A DNA stretch of 64,000 bases from EW11 sp035765635. GTDB taxonomy: Bacteria > Verrucomicrobiota > Verrucomicrobiia > Opitutales > Opitutaceae. Positions 43,968 to 51,651 of this stretch are shown one piece after another. The stretch lies in the NCBI GenBank assembly GCA_035765635.1, contig DASTWZ010000051.1, positions 48,546 through 112,545 of the forward strand, given 5' to 3'. The notes below the pieces were generated by a model. It searched no databases and was not told where the DNA came from. It was given only the letters and a program-made list of their open reading frames with translations. Each line of letters opens with the position of its first letter. Position 1 is the stretch's first letter. Made by a program: the position numbers and the translations under genes.

Positions 43968-44363
43968 TCAACTCGTCTTGCCGCTGAGCCGCCTAAACAG
44001 GTCAGCGAGGTCTTTCCGGCCCATTCGCTTTTCTGCGATCGCGATCATCGCGCCGTGGAGTTCGACCGTTGCTTCGGGTATCGGCAATCCATTGCCCTCA
44101 AGAAACACCAATGCGGCGCCCATTCCGGTGCGTTTATTACCATCGATGAAAGCTTGAGATTGGGCTAAGTGAAATGCGTACGCTGCGGCGATTTCGTGCA
44201 GGTCGGCGTGTCCGTACAGCCAGACATTTCGGGCCTGCATGACCGCGCTCTCAAAGGCGGCGCGATCTCGCAATCCGTCTTGCCCGCCGTGTCGCCGAAG
44301 TGAAATGCGATGGATCTCCTCGACCTGCTCAAGGGTGAGAAACGCCGGAGATTCGCCCTTCAT
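43968..44363 (-). CDS. Doc-type (death-on-curing, Fic-fold) toxin with altered Fic motif
   Basis: 131 aa. Its family is clear from FLTLEQVEEIH at the N-terminus, GLRDRAAFESAVMQA, and the Fic loop at residues 70-79, QAFIDGNKRT. The canonical motif is HxFxDGNKR; here the histidine position (residue 70) is Gln, while Phe72, Asp74, Gly75, Asn76 and Arg78 are kept. Doc phosphorylates elongation factor Tu in the best-studied case, and the histidine acts in catalysis, so this copy may have altered or no kinase activity, although some family members may naturally carry this variant. The start overlaps the antitoxin stop by ATGA. Confidence 0.9.
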   Translation of the reverse strand: MKGESPAFLTLEQVEEIHRISLRRHGGQDGLRDRAAFESAVMQARNVWLYGHADLHEIAAAYAFHLAQSQAFIDGNKRTGMGAALVFLEGNGLPIPEATVELHGAMIAIAEKRMGRKDLADLFRRLSGKTS

Positions 44364-44539
44364 TGACTCAGCCGCCGCATCAACTCGTCGTGACGTTCGA
44401 AGACCTGCTTCGCGGCCTCATCGAATGTGCTTTTGTCCAGTGTTCTCAAGCCCAGCTCATTCGTGACAAACTCCAGAACCTTTCCCTGCTCCTCCGCTGG
44501 AAGAGCTTTGATGTGTTCAATTATGTCGCGCGCGGTCAC
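44360..44539 (-). CDS. Small antitoxin paired with the Doc-type toxin
   Basis: 59 aa from GTG 44539; an in-frame stop 21 nt upstream of that codon leaves no better start. The sequence MTARDIIEHIKALPAEEQGK then VLEFVTNELG has the pattern of short helical antitoxins (a DUF2281-like IIEHIKALPAEEQGKVLEFV segment) and ends in an amphipathic helix FDEAAKQVFERHDELMRRLS typical of toxin-neutralising tails. ATGA overlap with the Doc gene shows translational coupling. It is not a classical Phd with a YefM fold, so the pair may represent a Doc partner of a different family; that is inference. Confidence 0.82.
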   Translation of the reverse strand: MTARDIIEHIKALPAEEQGKVLEFVTNELGLRTLDKSTFDEAAKQVFERHDELMRRLSQ

Positions 44540-44745
44540 GCTCCAACTCTGAGCAGCCAGTTATTGAAGGCAATGTCCTAGAGGGTTCATTGTATCTATT
44601 CGCGGTGCTTTGAAACGAGCGTTCGACCTGATTAACCTTGTCAAGTGTCAAGACATGACGTCTTCAGACCGCCGCTATCGGCTACAAGTGGCTGGAAGCC
44701 AATGGCGTTGCACTCACGACTGATGTTCAAGATGTAGGTTGTGCC

Positions 44746-45783
44746 TTGGCCAAGTCACGAAAATCGAAACCAAACGCGCACGGCAAAAAAAGCCGTGCCC
44801 GCGGCCCTGCTGCGACTTCGGCCACCAAACTCAAAAATCTGAGCAACGCGTTCTCTACCGGCGGCGGTGGCCCACGCTTCGAAAGCCAAGTGCAGGCGGC
44901 CTTCGTCGTTCTCATGCTCACCGGCGGTTTTGCGCCGTGCTTACCCGCGTGGCCGATTACGGAGATCAAATTGCAGGGGAAATACGCCGGGTTTGAAACG
45001 GACGATTTCATTGCCACCGCGGAACAGATGCCAGGCGGAAGAAAAGCCAAGCTCCTCGCCCAGATCAAACACGCGCTCACCATCTCCGCCGCCGATGAGA
45101 CGTTTGGCGAGGTAATCGCTGCCGCGTGGGCCGATTTCAAAAATCCCAAAATCTTCGACCCAGCGAGCGACGCGATCGCCGTCGTTACCGGCCCTTTGAG
45201 CGGGCTCGACATCGACGCGGTGCGGTCGCTCCTCGACCATGCGCGCCACTGCGGCAGCGCCAAGGAATTTATCACCAAGATCACGACGGGCCTTTTCACC
45301 AGCGCGACGAACCGGAAAAAACTCGAGGCGTTCAAAGCCCAACTCAAAAAAGCCAACCAAGGGGCAGCTCTGTCGGAAGACGAATTGTGGCAATTCCTTA
45401 AATGCTTCCACGTGCTCGGCTACGACCTCGACCTAAAGTCGGGGGTCACGCTGTCGTTGTTGAAATCGCACATCGGCCAATTCTCGACGGTAAACATTGA
45501 CGATCTCTGGAACGCGATCTCGCGCGAAGTTATCGATTCTAATGCCCACGCCGGAACGGTCACGCGCGATACGTTGCCGCAATCGCTCCGGGATGCCTTC
45601 AAGGAGCGTGTCCGGCGTGAGCAGTTGCCAGCACCCCCGCCTGCACCGAGCGCCCCCGCGCCGGCGCCTGCGCCGCTTGCGAACCTCCACGCGGAAGCGT
45701 TAAAATACCTCGTCATGGCAGGTGCCTTCAACGAGAAGTCCCCCGCGGACATCGATGCGATTCGGAAGCTCATCAACGGATGA
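44746..45783 (+). CDS. Putative nuclease-like protein of a two-gene island system
   Basis: 345 aa from TTG 44746; no ATG is available close upstream. A basic N-terminus (1-30) precedes RFESQVQAAFVVLMLTGG (Glu46), KLQGKYAGFETDDFIA (Asp86/Asp87) and KAKLLAQIKHAL (Gln106-Ile-Lys108). The order Glu - Asp-Asp - x(18) - Gln-x-Lys resembles PD-(D/E)xK nucleases with a Q variant, such as the DUF4297/Cap4-type domains found in antiviral systems. The middle part (AWADFKNPKIFDPASDAIAVVTGPLS, ELWQFLKCFHVLGYDLDL) is predicted alpha/beta, and a Pro/Ala linker at 295-312 precedes a last helical tail. ATGA overlap with the next gene implies a complex. The nuclease assignment is from motif spacing only. Confidence 0.7.
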   Translation: MAKSRKSKPNAHGKKSRARGPAATSATKLKNLSNAFSTGGGGPRFESQVQAAFVVLMLTGGFAPCLPAWPITEIKLQGKYAGFETDDFIATAEQMPGGRKAKLLAQIKHALTISAADETFGEVIAAAWADFKNPKIFDPASDAIAVVTGPLSGLDIDAVRSLLDHARHCGSAKEFITKITTGLFTSATNRKKLEAFKAQLKKANQGAALSEDELWQFLKCFHVLGYDLDLKSGVTLSLLKSHIGQFSTVNIDDLWNAISREVIDSNAHAGTVTRDTLPQSLRDAFKERVRREQLPAPPPAPSAPAPAPAPLANLHAEALKYLVMAGAFNEKSPADIDAIRKLING

Positions 45784-48362
45784 TCAAAGACACCAAAGAA
45801 TGGGCCGACTCGCTCCGGGAGACGTTGCAGCTCCCGGAAACTCCGTTGCAACAACGCAACGGCCAGTGGCGTCTCCGTGACCGCAGGACCGCATGGTTCG
45901 CTGCCGGCCCGCGTATATTCGACCACGACCTTGATCGATTGGAGAGTGTCGCCGTGGAGGTTTTGACGGAACGCGATCCTCAATTTGATCTCGATCCTGA
46001 CAGCCGCTTCGCCGCAGGAGTGCGCGGGAAAGTCCTCAAGCACTCCTCAAATCTCCGCGATGGGCTGGCGGAAACACTAGCGTTGCTTGGGGCGTTACCA
46101 GAAGCCCTCATTAACACGTCGTTTGGCAAGGCCCAAACAATCGCCGCCGCGGCGGTGCATGAGATTCTCTACGATGCAGACTGGCAAATCTGGGCCGGCC
46201 TGAGCGGACAACTGCCGCTGCTGGCCGAGGCTGCGCCGGAAATGTTCATGGGCATGGTCGAGCACAGTCTCGAAAAAAGCCCTTCACCGTTTATCGACGT
46301 CTATCGCCAAGAAGGCGGCGGTGTGTTCGGGCGCAGTTATATTACGGGTCTGCTTTGGGCACTCGAAAGTTTGGCGTGGAGTGATGAATTCCTCACCCGT
46401 GTGGTGGTCATTTTAGGCAACCTCGCTGCCGTCGATCCGGGCGGCCAGTGGGCGAACCGCCCGAGCAATTCGCTAGTCGAGATTTTGCTTCCTTGGCTCC
46501 CGCACACTACGGCTAAGCCCGACCAGCGCATCAATGCGGTAAAGGCATTGATCAAAAATCGCCCTGAGGTCGGATGGAACCTTCTGCTCTCGCTTCTACC
46601 GAGCAGCCATCAAACGTCGTCGGAGACACACAAGCCTACTTGGCGGAACTGGATTCCCGATACGTGGAAACGCGGGGTCACCAATCAAGAATATTGGGAA
46701 CAGTCCGAGACCTACGCTGGACTGGCGGTCGAATACGCAGCGGGACGTTCGCGGATTCAGGCGCTGGTAAAGCGCGTCGCCGACATCCCGCCCAAAATCC
46801 GCCAACAGTTCCTCCATAAACTTCGCGCCGAAAAAAATTTGACCTCCGATGAACGCCAGAGCGTTTGGAGTGAGCTGCTCACCATTATTGCGCGCCACAA
46901 AAAATATTCGACGGCGGAATGGGCCATGCCCCAGGAACAGGTCGCCGAATTGGAAACGGTGGCACATCTCTTCAAGCCGGCCTCGCCCGCACTAGAGTTC
47001 AAACGCCTATTCGGTCGCGGTGATCATGAATTGCGTGACGAGAAACTCGGCTTCGAGGAAAACGAACGCCGACTCGAAGAGAAAAGAATTAAGGCGGCTG
47101 AAGCCATTTTTGCCGACGGCGGAATTGAAGCGATCATTGCTTATTCGCACGAAGTCAACGAGCCGTGGCGTCTCGGCTGGGCGGTGGGCCGTTCAAGCAT
47201 TAGCGCCGAAGCAGATTTTCTGCCCGCATTCTTGGCTGACGCTGCATCGCCGGAATCAAACTTGGCTCGCGGCTTCACGTGGGGACGTTTTTATCTGCGT
47301 GGCTGGGAGTGGGTCGATCAACTTGGAACGGAGGCATGGAGCGATCTGCATCGAGCGCAGCTTCTCGCTATCCTGCCGTTTGGTGAGGCGACTTGGACGC
47401 GCGCCGAAAATTCGCTGCCCGATCAGGGGCGACTTTTCTGGCTTCGCACGGATGCCAATCCTTACCGCGCCCAAACCGGACTGAATCACGCGATCCTTCG
47501 GTTGCTCGAAAATGGGCGACCGCTCGAAGCCGTCGCCTGCCTCTATTATCAAATCCACAAACCAGAGCAGATCGACGAAAAGCTCGCGGTCAGAACGCTC
47601 CTCGAATTGCTCGAAAAACAAGATCAACTCGGGCGTTCTCGCGACCTTCACGATGTCATCGATATAATCAAAGCGTTGCAGACCTCGGCCAAGGTATCGC
47701 CTGACGATTTACTCCGCATCGAATGGAGTTATCTACCGCTCCTCGACCGATTCAGCGGAGGGTCTCCTGTTTATCTCTCGAAACGCCTTGCTACCGACCC
47801 CGCCTTTTTCTGTGAAATCATTCGCTTGCTCTATCGCTCAAAAGACCAACTGAAGAAGAAAGCCGAAGAGATCGACGAACGGCGAAAGCGAGTAGCAGAA
47901 CTCGGCTACAAGCTCCTCCACAATTGGCATCGACCACCAGGCCGAAACGATGACGGCACCTTCGACCCAGCCGCACTCCAATCGTGGATTTACGCAGTGG
48001 AAAAATCGTGCGCGGAATCAGGGCATCTTGAGATCGCGCTGACCCACGTTGGCCATGTTCTAAAGTATGCTCCACCCGATCCCTCGGGCCTATGGATCCA
48101 CAAGGCGGCGGCCGAAGTGCTTAACGCTGAAAATGCCGACGATGCGCGGTCCGGCTACTCATGCGAATGGTTCAATTCTCGCGGCGCTCATTTCGGCTCG
48201 GGAGGCCAAGAAGAATTAAAACTCGCCGCGGCCTTCAAACAAAAAGCATCCGAAGTCGAGGCCGAGGGGTTCGTTCGCCTCGGGACGACATTGCGTGAGC
48301 TTGCAAGAGACTATGAACGCCAAGCTGCGCGCGAGGCCTCGAACGTTCCATTTGACACGTAG
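45780..48362 (+). CDS. Large helical protein partnered with the nuclease-like protein
   Basis: 860 aa, soluble, no signal peptide and no membrane helix. The composition is that of an alpha-helical repeat protein with many Trp/Leu-rich helices (LSGQLPLLAEAAPEMFMGMVE, GLLWALESLAWSDEFLTRVVV, NSLVEILLPWLPHT). The opening RNGQWRLRDRRTAWFA followed by AVEVLTERDPQFDLDP resembles the winged-helix and sensor parts that follow the NTPase in STAND-type defence proteins. However, I find no Walker A or B motif here or in the partner, so the NTPase module is absent. It starts by ATGA overlap with the 345-aa gene. A sensor or scaffold role for the nuclease is inference. Confidence 0.7.
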   Translation: MIKDTKEWADSLRETLQLPETPLQQRNGQWRLRDRRTAWFAAGPRIFDHDLDRLESVAVEVLTERDPQFDLDPDSRFAAGVRGKVLKHSSNLRDGLAETLALLGALPEALINTSFGKAQTIAAAAVHEILYDADWQIWAGLSGQLPLLAEAAPEMFMGMVEHSLEKSPSPFIDVYRQEGGGVFGRSYITGLLWALESLAWSDEFLTRVVVILGNLAAVDPGGQWANRPSNSLVEILLPWLPHTTAKPDQRINAVKALIKNRPEVGWNLLLSLLPSSHQTSSETHKPTWRNWIPDTWKRGVTNQEYWEQSETYAGLAVEYAAGRSRIQALVKRVADIPPKIRQQFLHKLRAEKNLTSDERQSVWSELLTIIARHKKYSTAEWAMPQEQVAELETVAHLFKPASPALEFKRLFGRGDHELRDEKLGFEENERRLEEKRIKAAEAIFADGGIEAIIAYSHEVNEPWRLGWAVGRSSISAEADFLPAFLADAASPESNLARGFTWGRFYLRGWEWVDQLGTEAWSDLHRAQLLAILPFGEATWTRAENSLPDQGRLFWLRTDANPYRAQTGLNHAILRLLENGRPLEAVACLYYQIHKPEQIDEKLAVRTLLELLEKQDQLGRSRDLHDVIDIIKALQTSAKVSPDDLLRIEWSYLPLLDRFSGGSPVYLSKRLATDPAFFCEIIRLLYRSKDQLKKKAEEIDERRKRVAELGYKLLHNWHRPPGRNDDGTFDPAALQSWIYAVEKSCAESGHLEIALTHVGHVLKYAPPDPSGLWIHKAAAEVLNAENADDARSGYSCEWFNSRGAHFGSGGQEELKLAAAFKQKASEVEAEGFVRLGTTLRELARDYERQAAREASNVPFDT

Positions 48363-48411
48363 CGCCAACACGGAGGCGCCATAAATTCGCCATTCGCCAC
48401 ACAGCGCTTTC

Positions 48412-48900
48412 ATGTATCCCGAACAGCCAGATCCCATCTCGTTGGCGACGGTGTTCGTTGAAACTTTTTTCAACGGAGAACATTTACGAACTTCTGGGAG
48501 TGGATTCATAATTCTCACCAAGGTCGTCCCCATGTTCGTCACGGCAGGACACATGGTCACAGGACGCCATCCAAACGGGAAATGCCTCCATTCCCAAAGC
48601 GCACTCCCGAACCAAATCACCTTGACTAATTTTTTTGTCCAGTGGTCGAAAGCGTGACGCTTTATTCGGGACACAACGATCCGAATAACGACGCTCCATT
48701 ATATTGGTTGCATGAAAAGCCGCTGATCGATGTCGCACTCGTGCCACTGCCGGCCGCGGCCGGCCAACACGCAGCGAATTCGCTTCATGAGTGACTGTGT
48801 CGGCCGGAGACCTATACGCGCGGGATTTCGACACTCCACGTGGCAGACACTTGCCACGTTATCGGTTACCCGAGGGCGCACGAATCGGACCGGCGAAAAT
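48412..48900 (+). pseudogene. Trypsin-like serine protease remnant, frameshifted
   Basis: Frame one (48412-48657) encodes SLATVFVETFFNGEHLRTSGSGFI and FVTAGHMVTGRHP, the start of a trypsin-like domain with the catalytic His. After a shift near 48648 the next frame gives VESVTLYSGHNDPNNDAPLY and WLHEKPLIDVALVPLP, holding the catalytic Asp. After a stop and another shift comes VADTCHVIGYP (about 48838-48870), the GYP strand. The Ser-containing part cannot be found. It begins 49 bp after the 860-aa gene, suggesting it was the third gene of that module. The right boundary is approximate. Confidence 0.7.
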
Positions 48901-49083
48901 CGGCGAAATTCTTTCGTACCCGCCAACCGCACAAGTATCCGGATACCCGGAAAACGATCTCCCCAGAGGGATTCGTGAATGGGGTGATCGCAAACGCGCT
49001 GACTGAGTTCATGCAGATTTGCCCACGTCGACTGGCAAATCCACGATGCCTAAAATTAACTCACCACTATCTCGTGCGTTAAG

Positions 49084-49117
49084 TGGCGGGATGGACAGGA
49101 CTCGAACCCGCGATTCT
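49084..49117 (-). other. tRNA 3'-end fragment (possible relic attachment site)
   Basis: Read on the minus strand, the segment is TCGCGGGTTCGAGTCCTGTC then CATCCCGCCA: a T-arm with TTCGAGT, a 7-nt acceptor 3' strand CCATCCC, discriminator G and CCA. No matching 5' half (GGGATGG) lies upstream on that strand, so only the tRNA tail is present. Such fragments are left by integration at a second tRNA. Which tRNA it came from cannot be decided from the tail. Confidence 0.55.
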
Positions 49118-49217
49118 CTTAAGTTAATATTTGGTTCCTTTCGAAAGCGGAAGAATGTGCGTGCGTAGGAATCGCAAGGTTTATACCCGCGGCCGACCTT
49201 CCGCATAAATTCGCGTC

Positions 49218-49430
49218 TCACCGCGACAGGCGTACTAAGGTCATGACAGCGGCGCGAACTTCGTTTCTCAGCGTCGGCCACGCGTTCACGATTTCAGCGA
49301 GGTCGATGACGCTGGGAGCGGTGAGTGTGCTCAGTGGTGTGTTGGGCTTTGATACATCGGCGTAAGATTGTTCATCGCTAATTGTATCCACACTTCCACT
49401 ACTTCCTTCGAGTCTCTTCGCCCGCTCCAA
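49218..49430 (-). pseudogene. Possible integrase C-terminal tail remnant
   Basis: The frame starts inside the right attachment repeat (TTG 49430) and reads into the island: VDTISDEQSYADVSKPNTPL, STLTAPSVIDLAEIVNAWP, then LRNEVRAAVMTLVRLSR. The S/T/P-rich linker SKPNTPLSTL resembles SESTPISTPDTTMSTP in the left integrase remnant, and a helix like DLAEIVNAWPTLRNEVRAAV terminates several phage-type integrases. It ends about 100 bp before the tRNA tail at 49084-49117, towards which it is oriented, as expected for an integrase that used that second tRNA. The evidence is limited to these resemblances. Confidence 0.35.
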
Positions 49431-49472
49431 CTTTAAAAAGCCGCCGGAAATATCCCGGCGGTTTTTTCATGT
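49407..49472. repeat. Right attachment site (66-bp direct repeat, attR-like)
   Basis: Identical over 66 bp to 41105-41170. It holds only the 3' end of tRNA-Gly (from the T-loop) plus the terminator hairpin, with no upstream tRNA half, and therefore marks the right junction of the island. Confidence 0.9.
49441..49467 (+). terminator. Duplicate tRNA-Gly terminator hairpin in the right repeat
   Basis: The same CCGCCGG / CCGGCGG stem and T6 tract as at 41139-41165. Here it can stop transcription leaving the island before it meets the convergent CPBP gene. Confidence 0.85.
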
Positions 49473-49499
49473 TTAACCGCCGCGGCGCCCAATGATCTG

Positions 49500-50318
49500 C
49501 TACGCGGCCGGGGTTGGCCGCCTCAAAAAAGCGGCCGCGGCAATCACCGGGATGAGCACGATGAGCCAGGCGACGAAGGCGGGGTCGTAAGAACTCGGCC
49601 ACGGAGAGTCGAAGACGGGTTTCCACCATGATGCTGCGTCAGATCCGGCGGATGCGCCATAGACGTGGTGGAGCACAATGTTCCCGGCGACGTGCATTGC
49701 CACGGCTGTCCAAAGGGTGCGCGTGGACAGAAAAACGCGGGCAAAGAGGCAGCCGCCGAGAAAAGTGGTGCAGACCATCTTGAGCGCGACAATCCCGCTC
49801 AGGCCGGGAAGATGGAAGAGTCCAAAAAGAAAGCTGGTGACGAGCACGGCGCGAGCGTCTCCCCATCGTTTCGCCAATGTCAGCAGCAGGTAACCTCGGA
49901 AGATGAGTTCCTCGCCAAAATTACCAGCCAGGTATTCTGCAGAGCGCCAACCGAAAGCGCGCCACGTCATTGATCCTGGTTCGAGGTGAAAGTGAACCTG
50001 ACACCAGAGCGCCGCCACGAGGAGCGAAACGATCACCGTCATCGCACCTGCGCCGACAAGAAACCAGCCAGCTCGACTCGCCGTCGGCCGCAGACCCAGT
50101 GAGTCTCGCGGCCAACCGTCGCGACGCAGAGCGAAATCATTTAACCACACGAGTCCGATCGTGAACACGGTTGGGATGGCGATTCGAGCGAGGCGAACGC
50201 CGGAGCCATCGCCGGGGAAAAAGACCCAACCCGCTATGCTTGCGAGTCGAAGGAGCACCGCTCCCGCGACGAAAATCAAAAACGTAGACAGGACAGAATT
50301 CGTACGTGGACGTGTCAT
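49500..50318 (-). CDS. CPBP family intramembrane metalloprotease
   Basis: 272 aa from ATG 50318 (MTRPRTNSVL); an in-frame start at 50366 adds 16 residues with no hydrophobic character and is less likely. Seven or so helices carry the three CPBP motifs: FGEELIFRGYLLL (EExxxR), SFLFGLFHLPG (FxxxH) and AVAMHVAGNIV (HxxxN/H). Members are Rce1/ABI-type proteases; in bacteria some give bacteriocin self-immunity or process membrane proteins. It lies just outside the right island junction and is transcribed towards it. Confidence 0.93.
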   Translation of the reverse strand: MTRPRTNSVLSTFLIFVAGAVLLRLASIAGWVFFPGDGSGVRLARIAIPTVFTIGLVWLNDFALRRDGWPRDSLGLRPTASRAGWFLVGAGAMTVIVSLLVAALWCQVHFHLEPGSMTWRAFGWRSAEYLAGNFGEELIFRGYLLLTLAKRWGDARAVLVTSFLFGLFHLPGLSGIVALKMVCTTFLGGCLFARVFLSTRTLWTAVAMHVAGNIVLHHVYGASAGSDAASWWKPVFDSPWPSSYDPAFVAWLIVLIPVIAAAAFLRRPTPAA

Positions 50319-50546
50319 CAAGTGGGGTTGGGGCGAGATGAGTGTGTGCCTTTGATCGATTCTCAAACTCGACGATTCCTTCCCTCAGCTTTCACGAGGC
50401 GCGGTGGGCGATGTGCTTTGGAGTAGGGAAGGATATTCATCTCCGGAAGCCGGGGAAGCTCTGGTCTGGCACCTGCGTAATTGCACGGAACTACTGAGTG
50501 CAATGTGCAAAGTTCGACCTCTTTATTTCACACTCATGTGCCAACG

Positions 50547-50580
50547 TTGACATACGCTGCGACGTATACACGGTATTTAC
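50547..50580 (+). promoter_or_regulatory. Putative promoter/operator of the second VapBC module
   Basis: TTGACA at 50547-50552, followed by CGTATACACGGTATTTACAT just before the antitoxin start. It aligns with the block before the island VapB gene (TTGAC, a run of about ten bases, CGTATRCAC, then GTAT). The shared position and sequence suggest an autoregulatory site recognised by the two similar antitoxins. Confidence 0.5.
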
Positions 50581-50583
50581 ATC

Positions 50584-50826
50584 ATGAAAACTGCGATGGC
50601 TAAGGTCTTTCAATCGGGAAACTCTCAGGCGTTGCGATTGCCGAAAGCGTTTCGTTTGCGGTCGAAGACAGTCACCCTGGTGCAAACCGCGGACGGCTTT
50701 AGCGTGAAGGATGAGGCGGCAAGTGCCCGACGGGTCAAAGCGTTTGCCAATCTTGCCGGCAGCTGCCCCGACTTCCCAGAGATCCCCGCTAACACCGCGC
50801 GGAACGTCAAACGCGACTGGGAATGA
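50584..50826 (+). CDS. VapB-type antitoxin (AbrB/SpoVT-like), second copy
   Basis: 80 aa. MAKVFQSGNSQALRLPKAFR is the swapped-hairpin DNA-binding segment and AGSCPDFPEIPANTARNVKR the toxin-binding tail. It is plainly paralogous to the island antitoxin at 42151 (same order, with KAFxxLxGSCPDFPE shared), yet lies about 1.1 kb outside the right attachment site. A second in-frame ATG at codon 5 would also give a good product. The end overlaps the toxin start by 4 bp. Confidence 0.92.
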   Translation: MKTAMAKVFQSGNSQALRLPKAFRLRSKTVTLVQTADGFSVKDEAASARRVKAFANLAGSCPDFPEIPANTARNVKRDWE

Positions 50827-51236
50827 TCTACCTGCCTGACACCAACGCATTCTCTGCATACCTGTCTGGTCGCTCGCCGGAACTTACATCGCGCATGAGC
50901 GCGGCGTTCCAGCGCGGCGAGCTTCGATTGTCCGTGATGGTTTTAGCCGAGCTCACCTTTGGTGCGGAGAAGATCCGCACGACGATGAGTCAGACGAAGT
51001 TTTCCCGCCGTGTTGGCGCACTGCGCGACCAACTCGAAGTCGAACCGCTCGGAGAGGACTTCCCTGAACACTACGCCAAGATCCGCGTGCACTTGGAACG
51101 CGCGGGGCAAAAGATTGGCGATCGAGACACCATCATCGCAGCTCATGCCTTGGCGCTTGGAGCAGTCATGGTGACGCGAAACGTGGACGAATTCGCCCGC
51201 GTCCCCGCCCTGCGGGTCGAAAATTGGGAAGTCTAG
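50823..51236 (+). CDS. VapC-type PIN-domain toxin, second copy
   Basis: 137 aa starting by ATGA overlap with the antitoxin. All expected PIN acidic positions are visible: Asp in MIYLPDTNAFSAYL, Glu in VMVLAELTFGAEK, Asp in GDRDTIIAAHALALGAVMVT and Asp/Glu in RNVDEFARVPALRVENW. In contrast to the island toxin, the GDRDTIIAAHAL motif is intact, so this copy is more likely to be an active ribonuclease. Target RNA is not predictable. Confidence 0.94.
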   Translation: MIYLPDTNAFSAYLSGRSPELTSRMSAAFQRGELRLSVMVLAELTFGAEKIRTTMSQTKFSRRVGALRDQLEVEPLGEDFPEHYAKIRVHLERAGQKIGDRDTIIAAHALALGAVMVTRNVDEFARVPALRVENWEV

Positions 51237-51651
51237 CAGGGTGGGTATTGCGGCGCCCCGACCCGGCCGATCACCCCAGCCGTACTTCAGACGCGAAGGG
51301 CCACGCTAACGTCATGGCTTCCCCTATAGTGCAGAGAGCTGTGGCTCCATAAAGTGAGGCTGATTTCCTGATTCGCTCGGCGCTTGCATGCGATTTCCGG
51401 CGCCGGCATTGGATCGATTTTATCGATTGCTCCGTTTGCCCATGGCAGACGGAGCCCCTAGCGCGGGGCAGGGAAGGGGACCGATGCGACCCAATCGCGG
51501 AAGCGGATCGGCTCGCGTCCGGTGAGGTACGGAGGGTTTGTGTGAGAAACTTTTTAAAAAACCGAAGCGACGGTCGATAAATTGTTCAGGCTCCGTGGCT
51601 GCCGTGACCGGCTTGGTCGGCTGCGAAGGTCCCGCTTCACCTTATCCTCGC
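51237..51651. other. Intergenic region upstream of the giant Ig-repeat gene
   Basis: No coding sequence or named repeat is seen. The frame of the giant gene is open from 51538 (GTG-like start) but that extension lacks signal-peptide character. A leader or promoter may lie here; nothing is distinctive enough to assign. Confidence 0.4.

Noticed and set aside
44582..44745. Possible promoter or leader before the 345-aa gene
   Set aside because: TTGTCAAGT-like and TTGAAA-like stretches are present but no properly spaced -35/-10 pair could be supported.
49399..49629. 76-aa minus-strand opening across the right attachment site
   Set aside because: It overlaps the 3' end of the CPBP gene and the terminator hairpin; no family resemblance.
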